From: CAIWHR01 sp963811685
GTDB lineage: Bacteria; Pseudomonadota; Gammaproteobacteria; Burkholderiales; Casimicrobiaceae
DNA: 64,000 nucleotides
Direction of reading: 5' to 3'
NCBI GenBank assembly: GCA_963811685.1
Contig: CAWESK010000017.1
Location: 1 to 64,000, forward strand
Shown: positions 22,312-31,986 of the stretch, piece after piece
How positions within the stretch are numbered: position 1 is the first letter of the stretch
How the letters are laid out: each line of letters starts with the position of its first letter
The notes under the pieces: model-generated
What the model was told of the DNA's origin: nothing
The model's database searches: none
What the model saw: the letters and a program-made list of their open reading frames with translations, nothing else
Program-made: the position numbers and the translations under genes

Positions 22312-23643
22312 GGCCGCAGTTCCGCATTCTTCACGCGCGCCCATTCGAACGGACGACCTGCCGTCGTCGGCGCGCTCGACGCGACGGCGCTGTCGTAATG
22401 CGCGAGCGTGCGCTCCGCCATCGCTGCCAGCGTCGGTTGTGGAACGCGGCCGGCGCGTTCCGATGCGTGCGCGAGCGCCGCCGCGTGCTCCGGCGCGACA
22501 GCCGCAACCATGCGCTCCAGCATCTTCGCTTCGTCGCGCCATTCGTCGTCGGTCCATGCCCATCCGGCGCCGGTGCCCGCGAGCCGCTCCGCCAGCGCAC
22601 CGAACGGCGGAACGTACACCGGGCGGCCGGCCGCCCACGCTTCGGAGAGCGTGAAGCTGAATGTCTCCGGCCCGGCGGACGGATAGGCGACGAGCGACAC
22701 GCGATAACGCGCAAAGAGCGACGGCAGCTCGCGCGGATCGTAGCGGCCGTGCACCGTCAGCACGGCATCGTCGCTCTGCCACGGGCCGTGCTGCACGTCC
22801 ATGTAGCCGATCAGAACGAAACGCACGCGCGCGCCTGTCTCCCGCACGAGATCCGCGAGACGCTCGAGGCGGCGCGCGCCCTTGTCGGGGCCGACCGCCC
22901 CAAGCACCGCGATGGTCGCAATGTCGTCGTCGGGAAGTGCCAGTGCCACGTCCTGTCCGGAGTCGAAGGTCCGCGCGTCGTCGTCTTCGGTGCCTTCCGA
23001 GCGCATTGCCCACGCGCCGGGGGCGCCATGCGGAATGACATCGATCGGATGGTCGGGGTAGTACTTCGCCAGCGTCGCCCCGGCCCATCGCGAGGGCGCG
23101 AGGAGGAACGCCGCCCGCGCGAGAATCGCCGCGTGGACGGCGCGCCAGCCGACGATGTCGACGTGCGCGAACGGCGGCTGCGCGGCGAGGCACCGCGTGC
23201 AGAACGATGGGTCGGTCTGCGCGCCGCAATACATGCCATCGACGCCGAGGAAGAGGATCGTCGGGCAGGCAAACGTGAAATCGTGCGTGGTGTAGCCGTA
23301 GGGAACGTCGAGCGCTGCGAGGGCCTCGACGATGCCGTCGCGGCTGCCGGTGATGTTGTGCAGGTGGATGACGTCGATGCGAAACGTCGCGCACAGTCCG
23401 CCGACGAAGGCGGGCCACGACTCGCCGTCGCCGCGGGCGAACTCGAACGTGCGCACCGACCCGTCGTCCTGGTGGGCCTCGATCTGCCAGCGGTTCCCCA
23501 CGGCGATCGCCAGGTGATGGCGATAGCGGTCGCGCGAGGCGTCGATCAGCGCCCGCGCATGATGCTCGGTGCCGCCGCCATGGCCATGGATCACGTGCAG
23601 CACGCCGTGCGGTGGCCGGGTCGCGAAGAGCTTCGGCGGGCAT
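22308..23643 (-). CDS. GT4-like glycosyltransferase
   Basis: Predicted GT-B glycosyltransferase of about 445 aa. The N-lobe begins VLHVIHGHGGGTEHHARALI, followed by DVIHLHNITGSRDGIVEALA and a cysteine-rich stretch PSFCTRCLA. The C-lobe has IAVLGAVGPDKGARRLERLA and SAGPETFSFTLSEAWAAGRP, a variant of the GT4 E-x7-E motif. ATG 23641-23643, 4 bases past the upstream gene's TGA (TGAGCCATG), is the likely start but is out of frame with the body, implying an indel within the first 20 codons; a GTG at VLHVIHG is the in-frame alternative. The stop overlaps copy C's start. Confidence 0.78.
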
Positions 23644-23646
23644 GGC

Positions 23647-24459
23647 TCAATCGCGGAAGATCTTGGCGAGCTCGGCGGTCGAATGCCAGTCCATGCCGCA
23701 GGTGTAGCGCGGCAGCCGCCAGCGATCGCTGTCGTCGTGCAGCGGGCCCGGATGCCCGGTGAAGGCGACGACCGTCCCGTTGCGCTCGCCATGTTCCGGC
23801 AGGTATTGGTCCGCCACATAGTCGCTCGCGTCGCCGTAGGGATAGGCGAAGTAGCCCGCCGCGGAATTGGGCGCTCGCGCGCCGATGAACTCGCGCGCGG
23901 TGCGCACCTGCAGGTCCGCGTCCTCGAAGGTGTCGATATGCCGGAACGAGCCCGTCTTCCCGTCACGCTGGCCCACCGGCGTCACCGAGGGGCTCACGTG
24001 ATCCCAGCTGTGATTGCCGATGCCGAAGCGGCCGCCGGCGACCGCCGCCGCCCACCAGTGATCGCCGATCCACTGATGATTCAGCATCTCGCGTTCGGCG
24101 ATCTGCCGGCGCGCCTGCGGCGAGGCGATCACGAACGCCGTCGCATGCATCCGCAGGCCGTGCGCACGCTCGTGCCGCTCCAGCACGGTGCGCACCGACG
24201 ACTGCGGCCCGTGAAACGGATGCACGAGATCCTCGAAATCGAAGTCGAGTCCGTCGTCCAGCGTGATGGCCGCGACGCGCTCCGGAAGATGGCCGGCGGC
24301 GCCCGACAAGCGCGCGTTGACGATCGCGTCGAGCGGTACGACGGGAACCGAAAGCGCGCGCAGCTGCGCGAGATCCTCGGCGAGGGCGACGAGATTGTTG
24401 GTCGCGTAATCGTTGCCGGCGAGATTGCCGGAATGGTAGGTGAGCACGTGCGCCCGCAT
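23647..24459 (-). CDS. Polysaccharide deacetylase family protein
   Basis: 270 aa, starting MRAHVLTYHSGNLAGNDYAT. Family features include TYH near the N-terminus, VAAITLDDGLDFDFEDLVHP carrying the metal-binding aspartate pair, and GIGNHSWDHVS, the NodB-type H-x3-H motif (N-H-S-W-D-H). YFAYPYGDASDYV is the later conserved block. It would remove N-acetyl groups from a surface polysaccharide or its precursor. No signal peptide is visible, so it may act in the cytoplasm. ATG 24457-24459 is chosen because the longer frame upstream is arginine-rich shadow sequence. Confidence 0.85.
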   Translation of the reverse strand: MRAHVLTYHSGNLAGNDYATNNLVALAEDLAQLRALSVPVVPLDAIVNARLSGAAGHLPERVAAITLDDGLDFDFEDLVHPFHGPQSSVRTVLERHERAHGLRMHATAFVIASPQARRQIAEREMLNHQWIGDHWWAAAVAGGRFGIGNHSWDHVSPSVTPVGQRDGKTGSFRHIDTFEDADLQVRTAREFIGARAPNSAAGYFAYPYGDASDYVADQYLPEHGERNGTVVAFTGHPGPLHDDSDRWRLPRYTCGMDWHSTAELAKIFRD

Positions 24460-24469
24460 GGAAGGCAGC

Positions 24470-24952
24470 CTAGAACGGCCCGAGCGCCGCGACGCGCGCG
24501 ACGAGCCGCGCCTGCTCCGCCGGCGGCACGGCCTCGTTCCAGTGCACGAGCATCCGCGGCGGCCCCGCCGGCACGAACCCCACGTTGAGATCGTGCTGCC
24601 ACTGACGCGCGTCGCCGCAGTAACCGAAGATCGCGAGGCGGTCGGTGAGCCGGGCGAACGTGTCGCGCAGGATGATCTCGCCGATGCCGCCTGCGCGTTT
24701 CCATTCGGCCGCGTCGGCGGGAGCTGCGCGCGCATAGGAATCCGCATCCACGCACAGGCCGCCGCAAAGCCAGCCCGCGTTCTCCCATGCGGAGTAGTGA
24801 ATGTAGCCCGCGACAAACGAAGCGCCGCCGGCCGTGCGAGCGAATGCGACGAAATGGCGGGGAAAGTCGGGAATCGGATGCGCAAACGTGCGCCGGAAGA
24901 GATCGCCCGCGAGCGCGGTGGCGTCGTCCACTTCCTCGATCGTCAGCGACAT
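24470..24952 (-). CDS. GNAT-like acyltransferase, function unknown
   Basis: 160 aa starting MSLTIEEVDDATALAGDLFR. It has a GNAT-like layout: a first strand and helix, a central WLCGGLCVDADSYARA, then AGGIGEIILRDTFARLTDRL in place of the acetyl-CoA loop, and LAIFGYCGDARQWQHDLNVG. The assignment is weak and rests on layout rather than a diagnostic motif. It lies between the deacetylase and Wzt genes on the same strand, so it may modify a sugar residue or amine in this glycan (inference). Confidence 0.55.
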   Translation of the reverse strand: MSLTIEEVDDATALAGDLFRRTFAHPIPDFPRHFVAFARTAGGASFVAGYIHYSAWENAGWLCGGLCVDADSYARAAPADAAEWKRAGGIGEIILRDTFARLTDRLAIFGYCGDARQWQHDLNVGFVPAGPPRMLVHWNEAVPPAEQARLVARVAALGPF

Positions 24953-24975
24953 GGCGGCGAACCCGGCACGACGCT

Positions 24976-26202
24976 CTAGCCTGCCTGGGCGGGCGTGACG
25001 ACCGCTTCCCCGCGCGCCGGCGCGATGTCGGCCACGCGCCAGCGGTGCGCGATCCGCACGAGGCCGAACTCGCGGCTCGAGCCGGTCACGACGAGAGTCT
25101 TTTCGACGGTGTCGAACATGCGCACGCCTTCCGGATCCAGAACGTGCGCGCGGATGAAGTACTTGCCCGGAAGCAGCGGCAGCGCGGGAAACTCGAGCTC
25201 GAAGGCATATCGGTTGGCAGCGCTCGCGCGCGGTGCGACGCCGTCCATGTCGGTGGCGACGCCATAAACCGGCGTGCCGTCGGCGCGCACGATGCCGATC
25301 AGCACGACCGGCGCGCGGCCGTCCGGAGATTCGATGTCGCCGCGCACGACGAGCGGCGCGCTCTCGGGCGCCGATTCGCCAGGCGCAATCTCGACCGAAC
25401 GGAGGCGATAGTAGCCGGCGGCGGCGGAAGCGCCCGCGCCCTGCGGCGGCCGCTGGATCGCCGCACGCTTCTCTTCGTGGAACGCAAGATACGCCTGAGT
25501 GACGTCGGCTGCCGCGCCGCTGCGCTCGACGCGGCCGTCCTTCAGCCACAGCGCATGCCGGCACAGCTTCTGCACGTGATACATGCTGTGCGAGCACATG
25601 ATGAGCGTGCCGCCGTCCTCGAGATAGCGCTCCATCCAGGCGACGCACTTCTTCTGGAACGACTCGTCGCCGACGGCGAGCACCTCGTCGGTAATCAGGA
25701 TGTCGGGCGACAGCGTGGTGGCAACCGCGAAGCCCAGTCGCACGACCATGCCCGACGAGTAATGCTTGATCGGATCGTCGATGTGCTCGCCGATGTCGGC
25801 GAAGGCGATGATCTCGTCGCGCCGGGCGTTGATTTCCGCGGGTCCGAGACCGAGCAGCGTGGCGGCGAGGTCGATGTTCGCGCGTCCGGTGTATTCGGGA
25901 TGGAAGCCGGACCCGAGCTCGAGCAGCGCGCCGACGCGGCCATTGACGGCGATCGTTCCACGCGTGGGCTTGATGACGCCGGCGACGATCTTCAGCAGCG
26001 TCGACTTCCCGGCGCCGTTTTCGCCGATCACGCCGAGCGATTCGCCGCGATTCAATTCGAGCGTCACGTCGTCGAGCGCGCGAAACACGTGTGCCGCGGG
26101 ACGTCCGCGCAAGAGGTCGGCGACGAGCCGCAGCCGGCCGCCGCGCGAATCGACCTTCGCATAGTCCTTGCCGATCCCCTCAAGCTGCAGCAGACGCTTC
26201 AT
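24976..26202 (-). CDS. wzt: ABC transporter ATP-binding protein Wzt with C-terminal glycan-binding domain
   Basis: ATPase of an ABC-2 polysaccharide exporter, 408 aa. Walker A GENGAGKST lies at residues 60-68, the ABC signature YSSGMVVRL comes later, and Walker B is ILITDEVLAVGDE, with the usual H-loop CSHSMYHV. Residues about 260-400 form an added beta-rich domain (YYRLRSVEIAPGES to GKYFIRAHVLDPEG), the hallmark of Wzt proteins that recognise the finished, end-modified glycan. It starts at ATG 26200-26202 and overlaps the wzm stop by 4 nt. The substrate is inferred from context to be a lipid-linked polysaccharide. Confidence 0.92.
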   Translation of the reverse strand: MKRLLQLEGIGKDYAKVDSRGGRLRLVADLLRGRPAAHVFRALDDVTLELNRGESLGVIGENGAGKSTLLKIVAGVIKPTRGTIAVNGRVGALLELGSGFHPEYTGRANIDLAATLLGLGPAEINARRDEIIAFADIGEHIDDPIKHYSSGMVVRLGFAVATTLSPDILITDEVLAVGDESFQKKCVAWMERYLEDGGTLIMCSHSMYHVQKLCRHALWLKDGRVERSGAAADVTQAYLAFHEEKRAAIQRPPQGAGASAAAGYYRLRSVEIAPGESAPESAPLVVRGDIESPDGRAPVVLIGIVRADGTPVYGVATDMDGVAPRASAANRYAFELEFPALPLLPGKYFIRAHVLDPEGVRMFDTVEKTLVVTGSSREFGLVRIAHRWRVADIAPARGEAVVTPAQAG

Positions 26203-27001
26203 ACGAAGTCTTCGAAATGCGGGGAGAGCCGGCGGAAGATCCAGCGTCCCGCGGCGAACATCGCAAGCGCGACGGCGAGCGCGACGGCATCGCCCCACCG
26301 CGGCGCGACGCGGCCTTCGAGCAGCGCATCGCGCAGCCGGTCCACGAGCCATCCGAACGGGTTGGCGGCGACCCAGGGCCGCACGCCCTCGGGCACCATC
26401 GCGAGCGGATACAGGATCGGCGTCAGGTACATGAGGATCGTCAGCAGCGGCGCGAGGATGTGCTCGACGTCGCGCACGAACACCTGCAGCGCGGCGAGCG
26501 CGAGTGCCGACACCGGTGACGCCGAGGGCAAGGATCGCCCACACGGGAATCGCGAGCAGCAGCCCTTCGAAGCGGACCGGCTCGCCGAACGCGAAGAGTG
26601 ACGACGAGCACGACGAGATAGCCGGCGAGCTGCAGCGCGAACGTCGCCGCGATCGATGCATAGACGACGATCTCGTGCGGGAACGCGACCTTGCGGATCA
26701 GCGCGCCATAGGCCGGTATCGCGACGGTCGCCCGCGTGAGCCCATCCTGCGCTGCGAGCCAGGGCCACAGCGCGACGGCGACGAACAGCAGGAAGCTCGT
26801 CCCGCCGAATGCGCTCGCGCGGAATACCGACGTGAAGACGAAGTGGTAGACGGCAAGCAGCAGCAGCGGCTGCAGGAACGCCCACAAGAGCGCGCTCGTG
26901 CTGCCGAGATAGCGGGTGACGAGCTCGCGGCGGAAGAAGTTGACGAACAGCGCGCGGTTGCGGGACACCGGCACGATGCCGGCCTGCGAGGAAACCGTCA
27001 T
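26199..27001 (-). CDS. wzm: ABC-2 polysaccharide export permease Wzm (frameshifted)
   Basis: Six-helix membrane partner of Wzt, about 267 aa if repaired. It opens with FVNFFRRELVTRYLGSTSAL, the amphipathic entry typical of ABC-2 polysaccharide permeases, followed by WAFLQPLLLLAVYHFVFTSV. It ends with ILMYLTPILYPLAMVPEGVR and NPFGWLVDRLRDALLEG, the conserved C-terminal block. Frameshifts lie near 26600 and 26515 and hide the fourth and fifth helices. It is first in this minus-strand group, with 57 nt to the upstream isomerase gene. Confidence 0.88.
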
Positions 27002-27058
27002 GACGCGAGGATAGCAAGAACGGGCGGCGCCGCAAGGCTCGCGGCGCGACCGCTGCCG

Positions 27059-28004
27059 CTAGGGCGTCTTCGTTGCCGGGATGCGCAGCGCCTCGATCGC
27101 CGTCGGATTGAGGGCAAGATCCTTGTCCTCGCCGAGGGACGCGATCAACGCCGACCGCGCGGCCTCCACGTGCTGCTGCTTGAGGTCGGCCATGATCTCG
27201 CCTTTCACCTCGTCGAAGGGCCGCACCTTCGAAGCGCCTCGCTCGTCCAGGCGCACGATGAACCAGCCCTCGCGCGTGCGGACAGCATTGGTCAGGTCAC
27301 CCTTGTTCTTGAGCGCGAACACCGCGTTGGCAAGGTTCGAGTCCATCTCGGCGCGCGCTAGCGGTCCCTTGCGGCCGCGCATGTCGCGCGTCGAAGGATC
27401 TTCGGACACGCTGGCGGCGAGGTCGCCGATGTCGGCGCCGCCCTTGATCTTCGCGAGCGCCTCGTTGGCTCGACTTTGCGCGCCGTCGAAGCCGTCTTTT
27501 TCCGAGGAGAAGAAAAGCAGCGTGAACGTCACCGTTTCCGGCGTCGAATACCGCGCTCGATCGACCGCGTAGAGCTCGCGCGCGCGCCGCTCCCACGACG
27601 CCTGCTTCTGCTCGAAGTCGAGCGCGGCGGTCGCCTCCGTTTTCGCAACCATCGCGGCCGCGAGGAGACGGTCCTCCTCCTGCCGGACGCGAATGCGGAT
27701 GAGCGGGTCGGCGTCGAGCTTGCTTCTGCCGCGCTAGCGTTGCGAGCTCGCGCGTCGTCAGCATCCGCTCGATCAGCTGCTGGACGCGGCGGGGATTGGC
27801 GGCGAAGTCGGCGCGGTCCTTGGGGGGGATGCGCTGCATCTCGGCATCCCAGTCGGCACGCGTGACGGCAACGTCGCCGCGGCGCAGCAGGATCGTATCG
27901 GCGCCGTCGGCGCCAATGGCCGCGCCGGGAACTGCGGCGGCCACCGACAGCGCAAGGGCGGCGAGCAGGCCGCGGGCGGTGCAGAGTGAAGAGATCGATT
28001 TCAT
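27059..28004 (-). CDS. Periplasmic PpiC/SurA-type peptidyl-prolyl isomerase (frameshifted)
   Basis: Predicted periplasmic folding factor of about 315 aa. MKSISSLCTARGLLAALALS followed by AAAVPGAAIGA is a signal peptide. A helical SurA-N-like part (RVQQLIERMLTTRELATLA) precedes a frameshift near 27730. Then comes a PpiC domain: SVSEDPSTRDMRGRKGPLAR, FALKNKGDLTNAVRTREGWF and IVRLDERG. It lies between an exported Ig-like protein and the Wzm/Wzt exporter, and a hairpin separates it from the former. It may assist proteins or assembly factors of either, which is inference from position. Confidence 0.82.
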
Positions 28005-28061
28005 GATGGAGATGAAGGGGATTTCCGGTGTGCGGAAGCATCGCTGCGCGGTTGCAGAAAT

Positions 28062-28092
28062 GCCAAGCCCCGCGCAGGACGCGGGGCTTGGC
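28062..28092 (-). terminator. Hairpin after the Ig-like exported protein gene
   Basis: A perfect 12-bp GC-rich stem (28062-28073 with 28081-28092) and a 7-nt loop lie between the stop at 28118 and the isomerase start. The following minus-strand sequence ATTTCTGC has only a weak T tract, so it may be an inefficient terminator or an mRNA-stabilising hairpin. Confidence 0.6.
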
Positions 28093-28117
28093 GGATGACG
28101 CCGCTTAGAGCTGCGGA

Positions 28118-29305
28118 TCAGTTGGGATGGGTCCAGTTGACGGTCATGTTGCAGGACGCGCCACATGTCGGCGTGCCGCTCGAAGTGTAATTCTTGATGT
28201 TGATGTAATAGTCGACGCCGGCCTGCATCGTCAGCGAGTGGTAGCCGTAGACCGGCGGCAGGGCCCACCTGCAGCGACCAGTCGCCGGAATTGGAGTCGG
28301 GCTGGAGGTACCACGGGCTGCCGATTGTGTTAGTCCAGTCGCACGCCTTCGTGGACAACGCGAACTGTCGCCATGCTGCCGGATCGCCGAATTCGGAGAT
28401 CGTGACGTGACCGTTGACGCCCGAGAGCACCGTGCCGAGCGGCGCCGCACCCAGATGGATCACTATCGCAGTGCCCTGGTTAACGCCTCCGGTCGTCTGG
28501 GTATTGAATTGAGCCGGCGACGAGTGGCTAAACGGGATGTCGATGAAATTTGTCTTCGTGAATCCCTGGGCCGAGCAGTCGGCGCCGCCGACGCTGCCGA
28601 CCGTCACGCTCGTGTTCGCCGTGTTGCCGTTGCCGCCGCTGTTGCTCGGCGTCACGGAGAACGACGCCGTCGCGGTGATGTTCACGATCTGGCTCGGCGT
28701 CGCGGTCGGCGTCGCGACGCCGGGACCTGTCCACGCGTAGCTCGTCGGCGCGCCGCCGCCCGAGCATGCGGCGGTCAGGGTCACGTTGCCGCCGCCCGCC
28801 GGCAGCGATCGCCGGATTCGGCGTCAGCGTGCAGCCCGACGGCGCCACGACCGGCGGCATCGGTCCACGTCACCGAGACCATCGCCTGCCCGGCGAGTGG
28901 CGCGGCGGTGCCGCTGACCTGGTAGAGACAGGATCGCGTTTGCCCCGCGACGATGCCGGTGGGCTTGTTGATGGCCGTCGTAGCCGAGGTCGGCGACGTC
29001 GGCGCGTTGCAGGTCGCGTCGCTGAACGGACCGGAGACGAGATTCCAGAGATAGGAGGCGCCCGCCGGGATACAGCTCGCGGTGAGCGACGTGTTCTGCG
29101 CGGTCGTCGGGTTGGTAGCGCCAGAGATCGAGCACTGCAGCTTCGCGCAGGTCAGCGTGAAGCTACCGCCCGAGCCGGTGATCTGGAACCCGGCGCAGTT
29201 CGGATCGTTGTAAGTGAGCGTCGCGGCGGTGGCCGATGGCGCTGTTGCGGCGATCAGCATTGCGCCCGCAACGACGAGCACCGCGCGGATAAATGACTTC
29301 GTCAT
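28118..29305 (-). CDS. Exported Ig-like domain protein (frameshifted)
   Basis: About 396 aa. An N-terminal signal peptide (VLVVAGAMLIAATAPSATAA) is followed by repeated beta-sandwich-like segments rich in Thr, Ser and Asn, such as TCAKLQCSISGATNPTTAQN and VTLTAACSGGGAPTSYAWTG, the latter like a PKD/Ig-fold repeat. The C-terminus GVDYYINIKNYTSSGTPTCG carries paired cysteines. Frameshifts lie near 28797 and 28262. A ribosome site GGAG lies 9 nt before ATG 29305, and a -10 like TATAAT is at 29368-29373 on the minus strand. No LPXTG or PEP-CTERM signal is seen. Role unknown, probably surface or matrix. Confidence 0.72.
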
Positions 29306-29628
29306 GGGATTGTCTCCAGGGGGATCGTCGGGCCAATCGACCGTCGATCCGCCGCAAAATTCACACCATTATAGCTCGTGCAGACGCTGATTTACAGCCA
29401 CCAGCCACTCCGCGCAACGGGTAGCCCGCGCCTTGTGTCGGTACGCGATGAGGCGCCGTCTGGATTCGTCTCGCGGCGCTCCCGCGCGCAACCACCCTTT
29501 CCCAAGCTCGGGGACAGGCGACGGGGACCGGCGATGCGGCTCGCAGTGGCTCGATTGCAGAGGCCCTCGGAAGCCCGTGACCCCGGCCAAGCCGCCCCGT
29601 CCTTGGCCACGGTCGAAGGACGGGGTCG
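29306..29628. other. Intergenic region upstream of the Ig-like gene
   Basis: No gene is supported here. On the minus strand it holds a perfect -10 TATAAT (29368-29373) without a good -35, and the ribosome site for the gene starting at 29305. Short frames across it lack start signals and family features. The stretch 29440-29580 is GC-rich and resembles the dispersed repeat sequences only loosely. Confidence 0.6.
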
Positions 29629-29658
29629 AAAAAAAGGGCGGGATCGAATCCCGCCCTT
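29629..29658 (-). terminator. Strong rho-independent terminator
   Basis: An 11-bp perfect stem (29634-29644 with 29648-29658) with a 3-nt loop is followed on the minus strand by seven T residues. It lies just after the stop of the unrecognised exported-protein gene at 29682, making that gene a stand-alone transcript. Confidence 0.92.
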
Positions 29659-29681
29659 CTCATTGCTTTCGACAGGACGCC

Positions 29682-31107
29682 TTATTGGATCAGCGTCGTC
29701 GTCTTGTGCTTGAAGCTCGCGCCATACGCCGACTGGATCGTGCCGCCACCAGCAAGCGGGATCGCGCCGTTGTAGAACGTGTTGGTGCTGAAGCCGACGA
29801 CCGGCAGGCCGTTGAACGTCTGGTTGGTCGTCGAGACCAGCTGGTGAATCGGCGCGCGTGGCGCCACCAACCAGGCCCAACAGGCCCCAACCGTTTTGGT
29901 ACGGCGTCGCGATGTTGACGCTGTTCGTCGACGAGAACACGTTCGAGTTGTTCCACGTGACGATGTTCGCTTCCCAGCACAGCGCCGGATTCGGCGATCC
30001 CGGCGGCGGGCGGCGAGAATCCGCCCGGCGGGCCGGCAGGCGTTTGCTCTTCGCGATCCCAGAACGCGATCGTGACGTCGTCGCAGGCGCCATTCGCCCA
30101 GAAGTTCTGCTGGAACAGCTTCGGCGGCACCTGCTGCTTCGAGTCCGAGAAGACGTAGTAGCGCTTGGTCGGGTAGGTCAGCACCCAGTCCGTCAGCGAG
30201 GCCGTGCCCGAGTCCAGGACGTATTCGTTCATCACGCTGTTGTGCATGATCGCGGCGCTGACCGCGTCGATGCCCGTCAGGAACGTCGCGAGAACGACCG
30301 TGCCGCCTTGGAAGATCTCGGTTTGCGGCGGGGCGGCTTGCGTCAGGTCAGGCTGGATCGAATTCGGCGGCGCCCAGATCGGCGTCGTCAGGCGCGGAAC
30401 GCGTCCAGCGCGACCGCGTCGACGCCGGTTTCGGCCGATGCGTTCACGTTGATGATCGTCATGCCGCCGAACAGGCCGCCCGAACCCAGGACGGTGTTGG
30501 TCGCCGCGACGGAGTTGGCGAGGCCCGTGCACGGCGGAACGCCGGCAACGTGCGTGACACCAACGGCCGTGGGACCGGTCACATCGCCCATTTCGATGAT
30601 TTCGACGTAGCCTTCACGCACGCGGTCGAGCGAAGCCGTCGCGCCATCCGCATTCGTGCCGGTGTACGCGAAGTTGACGAACGCCGTCGGGCTCGCGGGA
30701 TTGCTCGAGACGACCGGCGTCGTGCAGGACTTGTCGAACGTGACAATGCCCGCGCCGTCGGCGGTCGGGATGATGCCCGCGGTCCAGACGTCGTGCGCCG
30801 ACAGGTACAAGTTGAAGTCAAGCACTTCGCGGGAGTCCTTGCCTTCCAGGAAGCGAACCTTGACGGCCTTCGCGGAGGCGGTCGAGTTCACGACCGACAG
30901 CAGCGAATTGAACTGCGCACCGGCGAACGTCGGGACGCCGGCGATCTGGTGACGACGCGCCTTCGCGCGTACCGTGTAGTACGGATAGATCAGAACCTGG
31001 CCCAGGCCTTCCGGGTTGACGTGAACCGCGTTCGCGGTGCCCGCCATGCCCAGCGCGCTCACACCCGCGATGGCGGCGTACAGCGACTTCTTGTTGAACG
31101 TGTTCAT
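29682..31107 (-). CDS. Unrecognised exported protein, probably abundant (frameshifted)
   Basis: I do not recognise the function. About 475 aa. A clear signal peptide (SLYAAIAGVSALGMAGTANA) precedes the mature start VHVNPEGLGQVLIYPYYTVR, a form I associate with uncharacterised proteobacterial exported proteins. The body is beta-rich with few cysteines (FNSLLSVVNSTASAKAVKVR, ASLTDWVLTYPTKRYYVFSD) and ends GASFKHKTTTLIQ. Frameshifts lie near 30390, 30005 and 29865. ATG 31107 is chosen over an in-frame TTG four codons upstream, because GGAG touches that TTG and would be too close. Its own promoter, palindrome and terminator suggest strong, separately controlled expression. Confidence 0.72.
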
Positions 31108-31144
31108 GGTTGGTAGCAACTCCTGTATTTACGTTTGCGTTTCG

Positions 31145-31204
31145 AAGTGATCACTTGAGAACCGACAGCATGCGAATCTTATTACAGCTTTCCCCGCTTG
31201 TCCA
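31145..31204 (-). promoter_or_regulatory. Promoter and palindrome upstream of the exported-protein gene
   Basis: Minus-strand -35 TGGACA (31199-31204) and -10 TAAGAT (31176-31181) are 17 bp apart. Between the -10 and the ribosome site lies a perfect 12-bp palindrome, AAGTGATCACTT (31145-31156), placed in the 5' leader where a repressor could bind. The regulator is unknown. Confidence 0.6.
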
Positions 31205-31274
31205 AACGAATTCTTTCCGTACTCTTGCCACCCGAACGCCCCCTTGTGGAAATTTTGCAACGGCCGCCCGGTGA

Positions 31275-31725
31275 TCACTGCCCCCAGACGTACCAGGCTT
31301 TTCCTTCGTCGATGACCCATTTTTCGTCCAGCGGCGTCATCAGCCCCTTCATCAGTCGGTGGTCGTAGGTCAGCATCAGCCGGACCTTGCACACTGCGCC
31401 GTCGCACTCGACGGACTCCACCTTGATTTCGCCGGTATCCACTCCCTCTCGCCTGCTGCTTGTAGGCCGCCAGCGACACGATTTCCCTCGAGGCGGGGCT
31501 CAGGTACGTGTAGGCCAGGTCCAGGTTGCCGTCGATCAGGGCAGCCCATCGCGCCTTCACGCGCTCGGTCACCGCCACGCGCTTCGCCTCGGGTGAGGAA
31601 TCCTGCGTCAGCCCACCCATCGTCGCGCATCCCGCGACGGCAACGGCAAGGGCAACCCCAATCCAGCGCGCCAATGGCAAAAACCTCGCGCGCGCGGACA
31701 CGCCGACACCCGAAACCTTGCTCAA
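31275..31725 (-). CDS. Small lipoprotein of unknown function (frameshifted)
   Basis: About 150 aa. A hydrophobic N-terminus ends in the lipobox AVAVAGCATMGGLTQ, so the cysteine should be lipidated. The body reads AKRVAVTERVKARWAALIDG and LAYTYLSPASREIVSLAAYK, a layout like NTF2/DUF4878-type small lipoproteins. After a frameshift near 31448 it continues GEIKVESVECDGAVCKVRLM and ends KAWYVWGQ. The start is uncertain: TTG 31723-31725 is in frame, and an ATG three bases earlier is not. It follows gspD after 260 nt, so membership of the secretion operon is possible but unproven. Confidence 0.62.
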
Positions 31726-31986
31726 CCATCTGGATTGCCCCTGATATCGCAGGTGAAAACGCCGCAGTGCATGCCGCTCGAGGACCGCCCCAACCGTAAC
31801 CCTCCGCCCTGCGGCGCCGCAATCCTCGATTGAAGCCTATCCAATGACCCCGGCATCGTCAACGGGGTTTCCACGGATATCGATTGCCTCAAATTTCCGT
31901 TGCTCTGCTGCAACAGGAATTTGTCGGGGTTTGGAGACGTTTTCTTGTCGCCGTGCGGCGACGGGTAGCCAATTATCCCAATGTTT
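31726..31986. other. Intergenic region between gspD and the small lipoprotein gene
   Basis: 260 nt, both flanking genes on the minus strand. It contains a short hairpin near 31950-31968 (GTCGCC/GGCGAC with a 4-nt loop), but the minus-strand sequence after it is A-rich, not T-rich, so it is not a terminator. No gene or promoter is convincingly visible. Confidence 0.5.

Noticed and set aside
22308..23966. A 552-residue GT4 protein overlapping the deacetylase gene
   Set aside because: Its first 110 residues are an out-of-frame reading of the deacetylase; the GT4 fold begins near 23610.
31950..31968. Possible terminator after gspD
   Set aside because: A 6-bp hairpin is present, but the minus-strand bases that follow are A-rich, so the T tract is on the wrong side.
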